A DNA stretch of 64,000 bases from CBDFHF01 sp965247565 (GTDB taxonomy: Bacteria > Pseudomonadota > Gammaproteobacteria > Methylococcales > Methylomonadaceae): NCBI GenBank assembly GCA_965247565.1, contig CBDFHF010000003.1, forward strand, positions 1,302,001-1,366,000. Direction: 5' to 3'. The notes beneath the pieces were generated by a model, which saw nothing but the letters and a program-made list of their open reading frames with translations, was not told the DNA's origin and searched no databases. The translations under genes and the position numbers were made by a program. Each line of letters starts with the position of its first letter. The first letter of the stretch is position 1. This document shows positions 16,786-24,649 of this stretch, in pieces.

Positions 16786-17283
16786 ATGCCTAAAATTCAT
16801 GATAATCCAAATCGTGACGCCTGGACTAAAAAAATCGCTGGTTTAAAGACCTTAGCGGAAGGTCATGCGTTTTTAAAAGACTTTCGCGCCAAACACATGA
16901 GTGTCTTTAAAACTGACTGGTCTTTAGAGTTAGACGGTCAGTGGATTGAGTTGAAGATTGAGGAGAAAGTCGCCTTATTGAAACATGCAGAGTTCAATGA
17001 CCAGCAACTGCTTAATAATTGCACCTGTGGTTCTGATGCGCAAAAAGTCGCTAAAGAATACCTCAGTAAAATGGAGGCCTGTCAGGATATGTATGAAGCT
17101 GAACGCATACATATTGGTTTCAGACTGGCTTGCAAACCGCCCGTTATGCCTGTGAATGCGTTTTTAGACACAGACAGACAGTTAGGCACTAAGTTAATGG
17201 AGCTACGTAACACGGATTACTATGCGTTGCCTTTAGAGGAGTTACGTAAAGTACGTGGTGTTAAGGTAATTACACTTCAATAA
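16786..17283 (+). CDS. mmoZ: sMMO hydroxylase gamma subunit
   Basis: A 165-residue all-helical gamma subunit that packs against the alpha and beta subunits of the hydroxylase. The N terminus (MPKIHDNPNRDAWTKKI) and the C-terminal region (TDYYALPLEELRKVRGVKV) match the MmoZ family, and the length is close to the usual 165-170. A strong AGGAG site precedes the start. After its stop there is a 137-base gap containing a hairpin before mmoD, the longest gap in the second half of the operon. Confidence 0.97.
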   Translation: MPKIHDNPNRDAWTKKIAGLKTLAEGHAFLKDFRAKHMSVFKTDWSLELDGQWIELKIEEKVALLKHAEFNDQQLLNNCTCGSDAQKVAKEYLSKMEACQDMYEAERIHIGFRLACKPPVMPVNAFLDTDRQLGTKLMELRNTDYYALPLEELRKVRGVKVITLQ

Positions 17284-17353
17284 CTTGCAACAGAGTTTGC
17301 TCATAGTGCTTATACGTTCTTGTATGCGTTGGTATAGGCATTATGGGTAATCC

Positions 17354-17389
17354 GCAAAAGTGCGGCTAGGGACGAGGTCGTACTTTTGC
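17354..17389 (+). other. Intercistronic hairpin between mmoZ and mmoD
   Basis: GCAAAAGT (17354-17361) pairs perfectly with ACTTTTGC (17382-17389) around a 20-base loop. It is followed by an A/T stretch, not a pure T-run. It divides the hydroxylase genes from mmoD-mmoC and could lower downstream expression by partial termination or by stabilising the upstream message. Functional effect not shown. Confidence 0.45.
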
Positions 17390-17420
17390 ACTTTTAAACT
17401 TTAACTCAATGTAACTAAGT

Positions 17421-17672
17421 ATGTTAGCTATTACCGATAGAGATGAGAACTCGTTCGCGGCAAGCTTGCCAAATGAGAACAAGGAGCTTACTCAATTATA
17501 TGATTCAGAACATTACACCGCCTATACCGAGGACTTAGAGTTTATGTGGCGCTGGACTATTTATCAGGATAAAAAACTGGTTCAGGAAGGCTGCTCTTTG
17601 ACGTTAGATGCTTCCAGGCGAGCAGTCGATCATGTGATGACTTATTTCAATTTAACTAAACCGCAACAATAG
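17421..17672 (+). CDS. mmoD: sMMO protein MmoD (OrfY)
   Basis: An 83-residue protein with the family core DLEFMWRWTIYQDKKLVQEG and the CSLTLDASRRAVDHVMTYF segment. MmoD is known to bind the hydroxylase and inhibit it in vitro, and has been proposed to take part in the copper switch between soluble and particulate methane monooxygenase. The N-terminal 25 residues are variable. The ribosome site is weak, which fits low production. It lies 21 bases before mmoC, its usual place. Confidence 0.95.
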   Translation: MLAITDRDENSFAASLPNENKELTQLYDSEHYTAYTEDLEFMWRWTIYQDKKLVQEGCSLTLDASRRAVDHVMTYFNLTKPQQ

Positions 17673-17693
17673 CTAGAACCGGAGTTTTTGTTA

Positions 17694-18731
17694 ATGGCGA
17701 GTACACATCAAGTAAAAATCATTACCCAGGATGGGGAGTCAGTATCATTTGAATGCCGCTCGGATGAAGACGTCATTAGCGCCGCAGTGCGCCAGGACAT
17801 TTATTTAATGTCGTCGTGCCGTGAAGGTGGTTGTGCGACATGTAAGGGCTTTTGTGCTGAGGGTGATTATGTGTTGGGTAAAGTCAGTTCCCAAGCGTTG
17901 CCTTATGAAGAGGAAGAAGCTGGCGAAGTGTTACTTTGCCGAACATACCCTTCCACTGATATAGAGGTTGAGGTTCCTTATACCTACGAACGTATTTCTT
18001 TCTCACCCGAAGGTTTGGCTTTTGAAGCTGAGATAGTGGATCTGTCAAAAATATCCAGCAATGTAATGAAATTACATTTACGGCGCTTAGGTGCTGACAA
18101 ACTAATCAAGTTGGATTCCGGGCAATTTTATGATCTGGAAATTCCCGGTACTCAAACGACTCGATCCTATTCGCCCAGCAATACCTCTAATAACAAAGGA
18201 GATCTGGAGTTTTTAATCAGGGTATTAGATGACGGTAAGTTTTCCAATTTCTTGAAGAACGATGCCAAAGTCGGGCAAATCATGAATGTCAAAGGGCCAT
18301 CCGGCATTTTCAGTTTAAAAGAAAATGGCTTTACCCCACGTTACTTTGTGGCCGGAGGTACCGGTTTAGCGCCTATTCTGTCCATGGTCAGACGCATGCA
18401 TGAATGGGAAGAGCCGCAACAGAGCATCATCTACTTTGGTGTTAATACCGAACCAGAAGTATTTTACGTCAACGAATTAGAGCAGCTGGCTGCAGAAATG
18501 AAAAACCTGCAAGTCAGAATATGTGTATGGAAAGCTAGTGACACTTGGCACGGTGAACATGGCAGCGTCGTTGATATTTTACGTCGTGATTTACAGGAAG
18601 CGTCTGCGAAGCCTGACCTTTATCTATGTGGTCCTCCGGGTATGGTTGATGCTACTTTCTCAGTTTGTGCAGATGTTGGTATACCCAAAGAAAAGATCTA
18701 TCTTGAAAAGTTTTTACCGAGCGGATCCTAG
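17694..18731 (+). CDS. mmoC: sMMO reductase
   Basis: A 345-residue flavo-iron-sulfur reductase passing electrons from NADH to the hydroxylase. The GTT-run upstream contains two in-frame codons before the ATG at 17694; I chose that ATG (MASTHQVKIITQ) because a CGGAG site is well placed and numbering then matches the family. The plant-type 2Fe-2S ligands are Cys42, Cys47, Cys50 and Cys82. The FAD motif RSYSPSNTS and the NAD-binding segment VAGGTGLAPILSM follow, with the C-terminal CGPPGMVD. It is complete, and closes the classical mmoXYBZDC operon; the next gene follows after 25 bases. Confidence 0.98.
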   Translation: MASTHQVKIITQDGESVSFECRSDEDVISAAVRQDIYLMSSCREGGCATCKGFCAEGDYVLGKVSSQALPYEEEEAGEVLLCRTYPSTDIEVEVPYTYERISFSPEGLAFEAEIVDLSKISSNVMKLHLRRLGADKLIKLDSGQFYDLEIPGTQTTRSYSPSNTSNNKGDLEFLIRVLDDGKFSNFLKNDAKVGQIMNVKGPSGIFSLKENGFTPRYFVAGGTGLAPILSMVRRMHEWEEPQQSIIYFGVNTEPEVFYVNELEQLAAEMKNLQVRICVWKASDTWHGEHGSVVDILRRDLQEASAKPDLYLCGPPGMVDATFSVCADVGIPKEKIYLEKFLPSGS

Positions 18732-18756
18732 AACAAATCATTATCGGGAGGCGACT

Positions 18757-19068
18757 ATGGATGCCGATGGTCAAGAGTTTTTACATGGAATGGTTACACA
18801 ACTAGACGACACGATCCTGAAGCTAGTCGCCGAAGAAAGAGCGTTAGCAAGTAAAGTAGGTGATGACCGTGTAGAGGAGCTAAGAGAATTCTGGAAGCAA
18901 GAATTATCTGCCGAAGAAGAGCAGGAATTTAAACGCACATTAGACTATTGGGACAAGGCGTTGATTCGGACTTGGGCGCGATCAAAACGCGCCCATCATA
19001 CTAGGGCTCAAGTTGGGCATACGTTGATGAAGCTAAACGCAAATGCTATGGATGCCAGAGGCGCTTAA
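18757..19068 (+). CDS. Unrecognised 103-residue protein co-directional with mmoC
   Basis: I do not recognise this gene. The ATG at 18757 has a good GGGAGG site and lies 25 bases after mmoC, so it is probably co-transcribed with the sMMO genes. A longer frame extends upstream into mmoC but is not the real gene. The protein is hydrophilic and mostly helical, with a charged coiled-coil-like centre (KLVAEERALASKVGDDRVEE, then WKQELSAEEEQEF) and a basic C-terminal part (ARSKRAHHTRAQVGHTLMK). There is no signal peptide, TM segment or metal motif. A small cytoplasmic partner of sMMO, or an assembly or regulatory factor, is possible by position only. Confidence 0.75.
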   Translation: MDADGQEFLHGMVTQLDDTILKLVAEERALASKVGDDRVEELREFWKQELSAEEEQEFKRTLDYWDKALIRTWARSKRAHHTRAQVGHTLMKLNANAMDARGA

Positions 19069-19263
19069 GTTGAAATAGTAGCTTGTAAGCGTCTTCGGGA
19101 TGGCGGGTGTCTTTTCCATGGCCGCGTCATAGTCAATCAAGCTAAATAAATCGGTTGAATTCATTATTTCTCGACAGTTATCTGCCTCAGTCTTTTCCAT
19201 GATCTCAAATGTGATGCGAGTCGATAGATAGCTTTTTGTTGAGGATGGCGTGAAGCCCATTTG
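19033..19263 (-). other. Possible degraded minus-strand gene
   Basis: An open minus-strand frame of 75 codons from the ATG at 19260, open for 18 further codons upstream to a stop, with no good start or ribosome site. Its peptide (for example FEIMEKTEADNCREIMNSTD and AAMEKTPAIPKTLTSYYFNL) has ordinary protein composition, unlike most shadow frames. It overlaps the 3' end of the preceding plus-strand gene. It may be a gene remnant; low certainty. Confidence 0.25.
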
Positions 19264-19339
19264 CGAAAAGCCGGCGATTTTAGCTGCTGAATTTGAGATC
19301 GAGATTACTAAAAATTAATTATTTCAAAGGAGATTACCT

Positions 19340-19765
19340 ATGTCACTTTATTGCCTGGTTTATGTCAGTCTGGCCACACAAGAAATGTCGGATGAACATT
19401 TAAAGAGCATGCTGGAGAAAGCCAGAGAGAATAATGAAAGTTTAGATATAACCGGTATGTTGTTATTCCGCGATGGCTTTTTCATGCAAGCCTTGGAGGG
19501 CGAACAAGAAAAAATAGACGCATTATTTTCCAAAATTTCTCAGGATAAACGTCACAAAGATGTGTTGTTGATTTATAAAAAACCGATTAAAAATCGTAGT
19601 TTTGAAAAGTGGACCATGGGCTTCAACAAAATTGATAACAAAAGTCTGGAGTGTGTAGATGGTTACTGCGACTTTTTGCAAAATCCAACGCCCGAATTTT
19701 TTAAATACAAAGCCAGTGAAGCGGAAGCCTTGCTTGATGAGTTTAAGCATCAATTGTTTTTCTAA
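19340..19765 (+). CDS. BLUF-domain blue-light sensor inside the sMMO cluster
   Basis: A 141-residue single-domain BLUF photoreceptor, which binds FAD and switches by hydrogen-bond rearrangement under blue light. The photoactive residues align with AppA: Tyr8 (AppA Tyr21), Asn32 (Asn45) and Gln50 (Gln63), with the flanking LVYVS, DITGMLLF and MQALEGE motifs and the later DKRHKDV and W-x-MGF. So it should be photoactive. No output domain is fused; the C-terminal about 45 residues form the usual cap helices, so it must act through a partner. A strong AAAGGAG site precedes the start. It lies between mmoC and mmoG, all on the same strand, an odd place for a light sensor. Confidence 0.93.
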   Translation: MSLYCLVYVSLATQEMSDEHLKSMLEKARENNESLDITGMLLFRDGFFMQALEGEQEKIDALFSKISQDKRHKDVLLIYKKPIKNRSFEKWTMGFNKIDNKSLECVDGYCDFLQNPTPEFFKYKASEAEALLDEFKHQLFF

Positions 19766-19946
19766 AGCTTGTCTCTCAGTGTTGTTTACAAAGAGACCTT
19801 CAGTAGTGTCGTAAAAACTAAAAAGTTTGCTGTCTACTGGTGTTTGATTCTGTTCCCAGTATGGTCATAAGCTTTTTTTTAGTTCAACCCAGCCGGCATC
19901 TTTTTGCGGCGCGTTTCTAATATTTCTAAAATGGAACAACATAACA

Positions 19947-21632
19947 ATGGCCAAGCAAATTATTTATAACCCCGAGGCTCGGTTGCGCATGATGCAGGGC
20001 ATTGACCGTGTTGCTCGTGCAGCTATAGTTACCATGGGTAGCTCAGGACCTGCGGTCATGATTCAACATCGCACCGACGGAATTATGCCGGTGTTTACTC
20101 GTGATGGCGTCACCGTAGCCAGGTCGATTAATTTTGATGATCGTATTGCTGATTTAGGCGGGCGTATGCTTCGTGATGTGGCTGGCGCCGTGTCTCGTCA
20201 AGTAGGCGACGGTACCACCACTGCTATAGTCTTGACGCAAAAACTGGCGCAGGAATGCCTGAAATGTGTGGCTGCAGGATTCCACCCGATGCAACTGAAA
20301 CAAGGCCTTGATTTAGCGTTGGCTTTAGTCGAAAAAGAGCTGTTAAGCAAGGCGGTGGTTGGGGTGACCGCTGACTGGATAGAAAAAATTGCTGCAGTAG
20401 CCACCAAAAATGAAGTTGGTGTAGGAACTTTATTAGCTGAAGCGCTAGCAGAGCTAGGTACGCAGGGTTCCCTATCTTTTCAGCTAGGCAATAGTCGGGA
20501 AGATCAACTGGAAATTGTGGAAGGCATACATTACGAACAGGGTTTTTTGTCACCTTACTTTGTGACTGATAAAACCCGTGAGCAAGCTGTTTTGGAAAAC
20601 CCCTATATTTTGCTCTATGACCGCGAAATAAGCGACATGATGGATTTAGTTCCCATCCTTGAAGAAGTTAAGTCACAAGGTCGATCACTGTTAATTATTG
20701 CTGAAGCCGTGGTCGAAAAGGTCTTGACCGGGTTATTGCTTAACCATGTCCGTGGCATATTTAAAGTGGTTGCTGTTAAACCGCCAGGATTTGGCGACAA
20801 ACGTATCAATCGTTTAAAAGATTTGGCGTTATTAACCGGAGGTCAAGCCATATTGGACGATTTCAGTTCGCCTATGCTTGAGCATATAACTCTTGAGCAT
20901 TTAGGACAGGCTAAGCAGGTAGTAGTCACTGCGGAATCAACAACCATTATAGGCGCAGCAGGCGATCAGGAAGCCATCGCTACATTAATCAAACTTTTAA
21001 GCCAAGAAGCAGAAGTTATTCTAGCCAAAAATCCAGGCCAAGGTTCGGCGACTGGAAACAAACACGACTTTGAAGAGCTGGAAGAGCGTATTGCCATGTT
21101 ATCGGGCAAAACTGGAGTTTTCAGTGTTGGCGGAACTACTGATTTTGAAATCAAAGAGCGATTAGTACGCATTGAGAACGCGTACATGTCTGCCAAAGCC
21201 GCAATGGAAGAAGGGGTACTGCCCGGTGGTGGTGTTGCTTTGTATCGCTGTATAGATTCGCTCAGTCAAGTGATTGCAAATAATGCTGGCCAGCAGCAAG
21301 CCATCAGAATTATGCAGCAAGCATTAGCTGCGCCGCTACACAGTTTAACTCGTAATGCCGGTTTAAACACAGAGCAAGTCATTGCGCGATTAGAAGCGGA
21401 AAATGATGAAAGCGTTACCATTGATACTCAGCAGCAACTTTATGGTAACTTTCTGGAAATAGGTATTATTGATCCGGTTAAAGTCATGCGTTTGGCGCTT
21501 CGCAATGCGGTCAGCGTAGTTGGAACCCTGATGACGTCGGAAACAGTGGTTATGAATGTACCCGATTTGTCGATTATGGAGGGTTATTCGCCGGAATGGG
21601 CGGCGGCAACACGCGAGGATCCACGAGTTTAA
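19947..21632 (+). CDS. mmoG: GroEL-like chaperonin MmoG
   Basis: A 561-residue GroEL paralogue of the MmoG type, known to be required for sMMO expression and thought to fold MmoR and/or the hydroxylase. It keeps the chaperonin ATP motif (VGDGTTTAIV) and apical-domain motifs (VKPPGFGDKR), but is divergent and lacks the GGM-repeat tail of housekeeping GroEL. The start MAKQIIYNPEARLRMM differs from GroEL. It has no adjacent groES. The gap to the BLUF gene is about 180 bases, so it may have its own promoter; two terminator-like structures lie after it. Confidence 0.95.
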   Translation: MAKQIIYNPEARLRMMQGIDRVARAAIVTMGSSGPAVMIQHRTDGIMPVFTRDGVTVARSINFDDRIADLGGRMLRDVAGAVSRQVGDGTTTAIVLTQKLAQECLKCVAAGFHPMQLKQGLDLALALVEKELLSKAVVGVTADWIEKIAAVATKNEVGVGTLLAEALAELGTQGSLSFQLGNSREDQLEIVEGIHYEQGFLSPYFVTDKTREQAVLENPYILLYDREISDMMDLVPILEEVKSQGRSLLIIAEAVVEKVLTGLLLNHVRGIFKVVAVKPPGFGDKRINRLKDLALLTGGQAILDDFSSPMLEHITLEHLGQAKQVVVTAESTTIIGAAGDQEAIATLIKLLSQEAEVILAKNPGQGSATGNKHDFEELEERIAMLSGKTGVFSVGGTTDFEIKERLVRIENAYMSAKAAMEEGVLPGGGVALYRCIDSLSQVIANNAGQQQAIRIMQQALAAPLHSLTRNAGLNTEQVIARLEAENDESVTIDTQQQLYGNFLEIGIIDPVKVMRLALRNAVSVVGTLMTSETVVMNVPDLSIMEGYSPEWAAATREDPRV

Positions 21633-21743
21633 GAGAGTATCTAAAAATTACCCGCTTTAGATGGGTTGTCAGGAACCTGTAAAGGCGCACACACAAGGCT
21701 CGATGATTTAGTCAAAGACTTTATACTGATTCAGTCCCCCCTT

Positions 21744-21762
21744 ACCCATGATATGGGTTTTC
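21744..21762 (+). terminator. Possible terminator after mmoG
   Basis: Six-base stem ACCCAT/ATGGGT with a three-base loop, followed by TTTTCT. Short but well placed, 110 bases after mmoG and just upstream of a stronger terminator. Confidence 0.5.
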
Positions 21763-21780
21763 TATTCTTTCATAGAATAA

Positions 21781-21821
21781 AGGCAATGCGACACTATGCC
21801 ACATTGCCTCTTTTTTTTATT
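21781..21821 (+). terminator. Rho-independent terminator after mmoG
   Basis: Eight-base stem AGGCAATG/CATTGCCT followed by a C and eight T residues (21811-21818). It ends the mmoX-to-mmoG run and isolates mmoR, which must therefore have its own promoter in the 110 bases before 21934. Confidence 0.85.
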
Positions 21822-21933
21822 TTGTTATCTTGATTCATTATTCATCTATGCGGATAAAATCGCGAGAAAAACAATAGGTTATTGTTTTTAGTCGATACCA
21901 TTTGCAGACGGAAATGACACTCAAGAGGATTGA

Positions 21934-23697
21934 ATGTACATCGATCTTAAAATACCAAAGCAATTGAAAGTCGCTCAGGATGCTCTCTTGCTTAGACATG
22001 CGCTGGACTTTCAAGTTGATCGGCCAGTTCAGGCTTGGCAATGGATGAACCAGACTCGATCGATACCTGATCAATACGATTGGGTTCGGCCTGAAGTAGC
22101 AGATGCATGGCGACGATGTTATGAAGAATATCAATTACCGTTAGGCAATTACGCCAATTGGGACAATTATCCAACCATTAGTCCTGCTGTCCACTCAGAT
22201 CTACAAACAGCCCGAATTGAAGAATTAACCAAACAACTTAGCCACGAGTTTCATGTTTTTTTGAAAGAAGCCGGTGTTACCTTGCTGTTGACTGCGGCCG
22301 ACGGTAGATTATTGCATGTGGTAGGCGAAAAACAATTTCGAGGCGCATTCATGGTTAGAATGCATCAACTTAACGCCAACTGGCGTGAATCTCTTTTAGG
22401 CAATAATGGTATCGGTACCGCAGCAGAGCTTAAAAGACCTGTTGGCTTTCAAGGCATGGAGCATTTCTTGAGTGCTTTACATCCATTTACAACTGTCGGT
22501 TACCCCTTATTAGATGAAAAGGGTGGGTTGTTAGCAATACTTGGTTTGATCACGGATCATCAGGAGAGTATGAGCTCCTTGTTCGCGTTTTTGCATTTAA
22601 TTTGTGTACTCGTAAATACCAATTTACCACTTGCTAAAAACCCGGTCGCCCAAGAGCAAGTGCTGAAAAAAATTCCTTTCAAACCCGCTAAAAAATCCGC
22701 TGAAATAGGCCAAGACTCTGTAGTTTCTGAAGAACTGAACGGTTTATTGCAAAAAGCTATCAAATTACAGCAATACAAGATTCCTATTTTAATTACTGGT
22801 GAATCGGGGGTCGGTAAGGACCATTTTGTAAAATTGCTTAAAAATGCTGGCCCCAGAAAAGATGCGCCCCTGATCGCTATTAACTGTGCCTCGATTCCGC
22901 ATGACTTGATAGAAAGCGAATTATTTGGTTATGAGGCGGGCAGTTTTACTGGCGCAAGAAGTGGCGGAAAACCCGGTAAATTTATGCTTGCCGATAAGGG
23001 GATTTTATTCCTGGATGAAATTGGCGACATGAGTTTTGATTTACAATCTACCTTGTTGCGAGTATTGGAAACTTCAGAATTTACCCCGGTTGGCGGTAGC
23101 AAGCCCATCAGTGTTGATGTGCAGGTGGTTGCGGCAACTAATGTGCAATTATTAGAGGCCGTTGAAGAGGGACGTTTCCGTCGTGATTTGTACTATCGTT
23201 TGAATGGCGCGCAAATTCACTTACAACCGTTACGCAGCAGTGCCGATAAAATTTCTATCATTCACCATATTTTGCAGCGCGAATTAGCCGCTGTTTCCGA
23301 GGATATGCAGTTTGAGATTTGCCCTGAGGTCATCAAATTAATAGAGCAACATCCGTGGCCAGGTAATATCCGGCAACTCATTAATGTTATTAGAGCCACT
23401 CTGTATACCGCCAGCAATTCGTTTATTACACAACAAGACTTGCCCCTAGATTTTATTGCCGAATTGACGCAATACCCGAATGAGTTGGATATTTCTAGAT
23501 CATTGCCGCCATCAACTGAACATTTGCCGGTTATGAGTTTGCTGGATTGGGAGTTGCACGGTATCAAAGCCGCTTTGAAAAATTGTGATGGTAATATTTC
23601 GATGGCCGCAAAAATATTAGGTATCACCCGCTCAACACTTTACAAAAAGATTGAACGGTTCGGCCTGAATAAATCAGGTAGCAGCTTGGTTGCATAG
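21934..23697 (+). CDS. mmoR: Sigma-54-dependent activator of sMMO
   Basis: A 587-residue enhancer-binding protein of the AcoR-like type, the known activator of the mmoX promoter. It has an N-terminal GAF-like sensor region (NNGIGTAAELKRPVGFQGME), then the AAA+ domain with Walker A GESGVGKD (about 289-296), Walker B (GILFLDEIGDM), and a C-terminal Fis-type HTH (NISMAAKILGITRSTLYKKI). The sigma-54 contact loop reads GSFTGA (336-341), not the canonical GAFTGA. The ATG has an AAGAGGA site. A strong terminator follows at 23814. Other residues of the AAA+ core look intact. Confidence 0.95.
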   Translation: MYIDLKIPKQLKVAQDALLLRHALDFQVDRPVQAWQWMNQTRSIPDQYDWVRPEVADAWRRCYEEYQLPLGNYANWDNYPTISPAVHSDLQTARIEELTKQLSHEFHVFLKEAGVTLLLTAADGRLLHVVGEKQFRGAFMVRMHQLNANWRESLLGNNGIGTAAELKRPVGFQGMEHFLSALHPFTTVGYPLLDEKGGLLAILGLITDHQESMSSLFAFLHLICVLVNTNLPLAKNPVAQEQVLKKIPFKPAKKSAEIGQDSVVSEELNGLLQKAIKLQQYKIPILITGESGVGKDHFVKLLKNAGPRKDAPLIAINCASIPHDLIESELFGYEAGSFTGARSGGKPGKFMLADKGILFLDEIGDMSFDLQSTLLRVLETSEFTPVGGSKPISVDVQVVAATNVQLLEAVEEGRFRRDLYYRLNGAQIHLQPLRSSADKISIIHHILQRELAAVSEDMQFEICPEVIKLIEQHPWPGNIRQLINVIRATLYTASNSFITQQDLPLDFIAELTQYPNELDISRSLPPSTEHLPVMSLLDWELHGIKAALKNCDGNISMAAKILGITRSTLYKKIERFGLNKSGSSLVA

Positions 23698-23813
23698 GCG
23701 CTGCGGCAAGCTGTCGCGCGACAATATGTCACATTTTTTTAGGAAAAATAAGTAGTTAAAATGGCACCACTTCAAATGCAGTACTGCCTCCTAAAGGGTT
23801 TACGAAGTTTTTA

Positions 23814-23848
23814 ATGCAATCAGGCTAATGGCTGATTGCATTTTTTTT
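23814..23848 (+). terminator. Rho-independent terminator after mmoR
   Basis: Perfect ten-base stem ATGCAATCAG/CTGATTGCAT, eight-base loop, then eight T residues. It closes the sMMO region on its right side. Confidence 0.92.
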
Positions 23849-23949
23849 GTCTTGTGGAAATACAATTTTTTCAAGTTGGACAAAAGCAATAGTTTTAATA
23901 GAGGTATTTTCCAACTGAAAACCATCGATAACTAAAACAGGAGGAAATC

Positions 23950-24649
23950 ATGCAATTTTCTGCACAATTTATAAACAGAGCTTTGCTTGCGGTATGCTTA
24001 AGTTTACTCGTTGCATGCTCGTCCACGCCTCAAATCGGGCGATTGCCGTTGATAGGCAGTGTTAAAGACCGAATTGCTAACATAGTCCTGCCCATCCAGC
24101 TTCCTGTTAGAACTGGAATTAAGGGTGTTGATATTGAACGCTTCAATGCATGTATGGCTCCACTGTCAGCAAAATTCAAGCCGGGGTTTATCAGCCTGAT
24201 AAATTCGATAAAAAATCAGACCTCTGGCGCGGATGAGCAATTATTTGGAAAAATTAATGAAATCGGGGATGAGAATTTGTTAATAAGCGATCGGGATTTG
24301 CACCCTGTTATCGATCACTTGTTTAATAGCATTCTAAATGGAATTAGCACCGATAAGGTATTTGTAAATCCAGGTAAATTGGCAGAAATTAACAATAAAG
24401 TTATTGATCATTTCAAATCCAATCAGCAATTTTTAGAGACAGAATCCAAAGAAGCAACACTGCGTGCAAAAGAGTATTTAACCGCATACTTTACTAAAGG
24501 GTCGGAACGAACGGTCACTCAGGCTCTGCAAAATAAACAATTAACGGAACAAATCGCCGCTGTATTGAAGCGCAAAGTTGATGATCCAGGCCTTACAAAG
24601 GCGCTTGAATTAATTAATGACCAATTAACTAAAGCCTCGGCAAAAATTA
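23950..24649 (+). pseudogene. 5' part of a lipoprotein gene split by an IS630 element
   Basis: The frame starts at 23950 after an AGGAGG-like site and encodes a lipoprotein (lipobox LLVAC, Cys23). The native sequence ends at codon 233 (ATT, 24646-24648), where the IS630 element begins; the open frame then runs 32 codons into the element antisense to its transposase and stops at 24747. Residues 30-230 are mostly helical, with no recognised domain. Cutting out the element joins this part in frame to 25807-26329, giving a 406-residue protein. The gene follows mmoR after a terminator and is on the same strand. Function unknown; a truncated lipoprotein might still be made. Confidence 0.8.

Noticed and set aside
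23764..23782. Possible sigma-54 site (TGGCAC ... TGC) before the split lipoprotein gene
   Set aside because: The distance between GG and GC is 13 bases, not 10, so it cannot work as a -24/-12 promoter.
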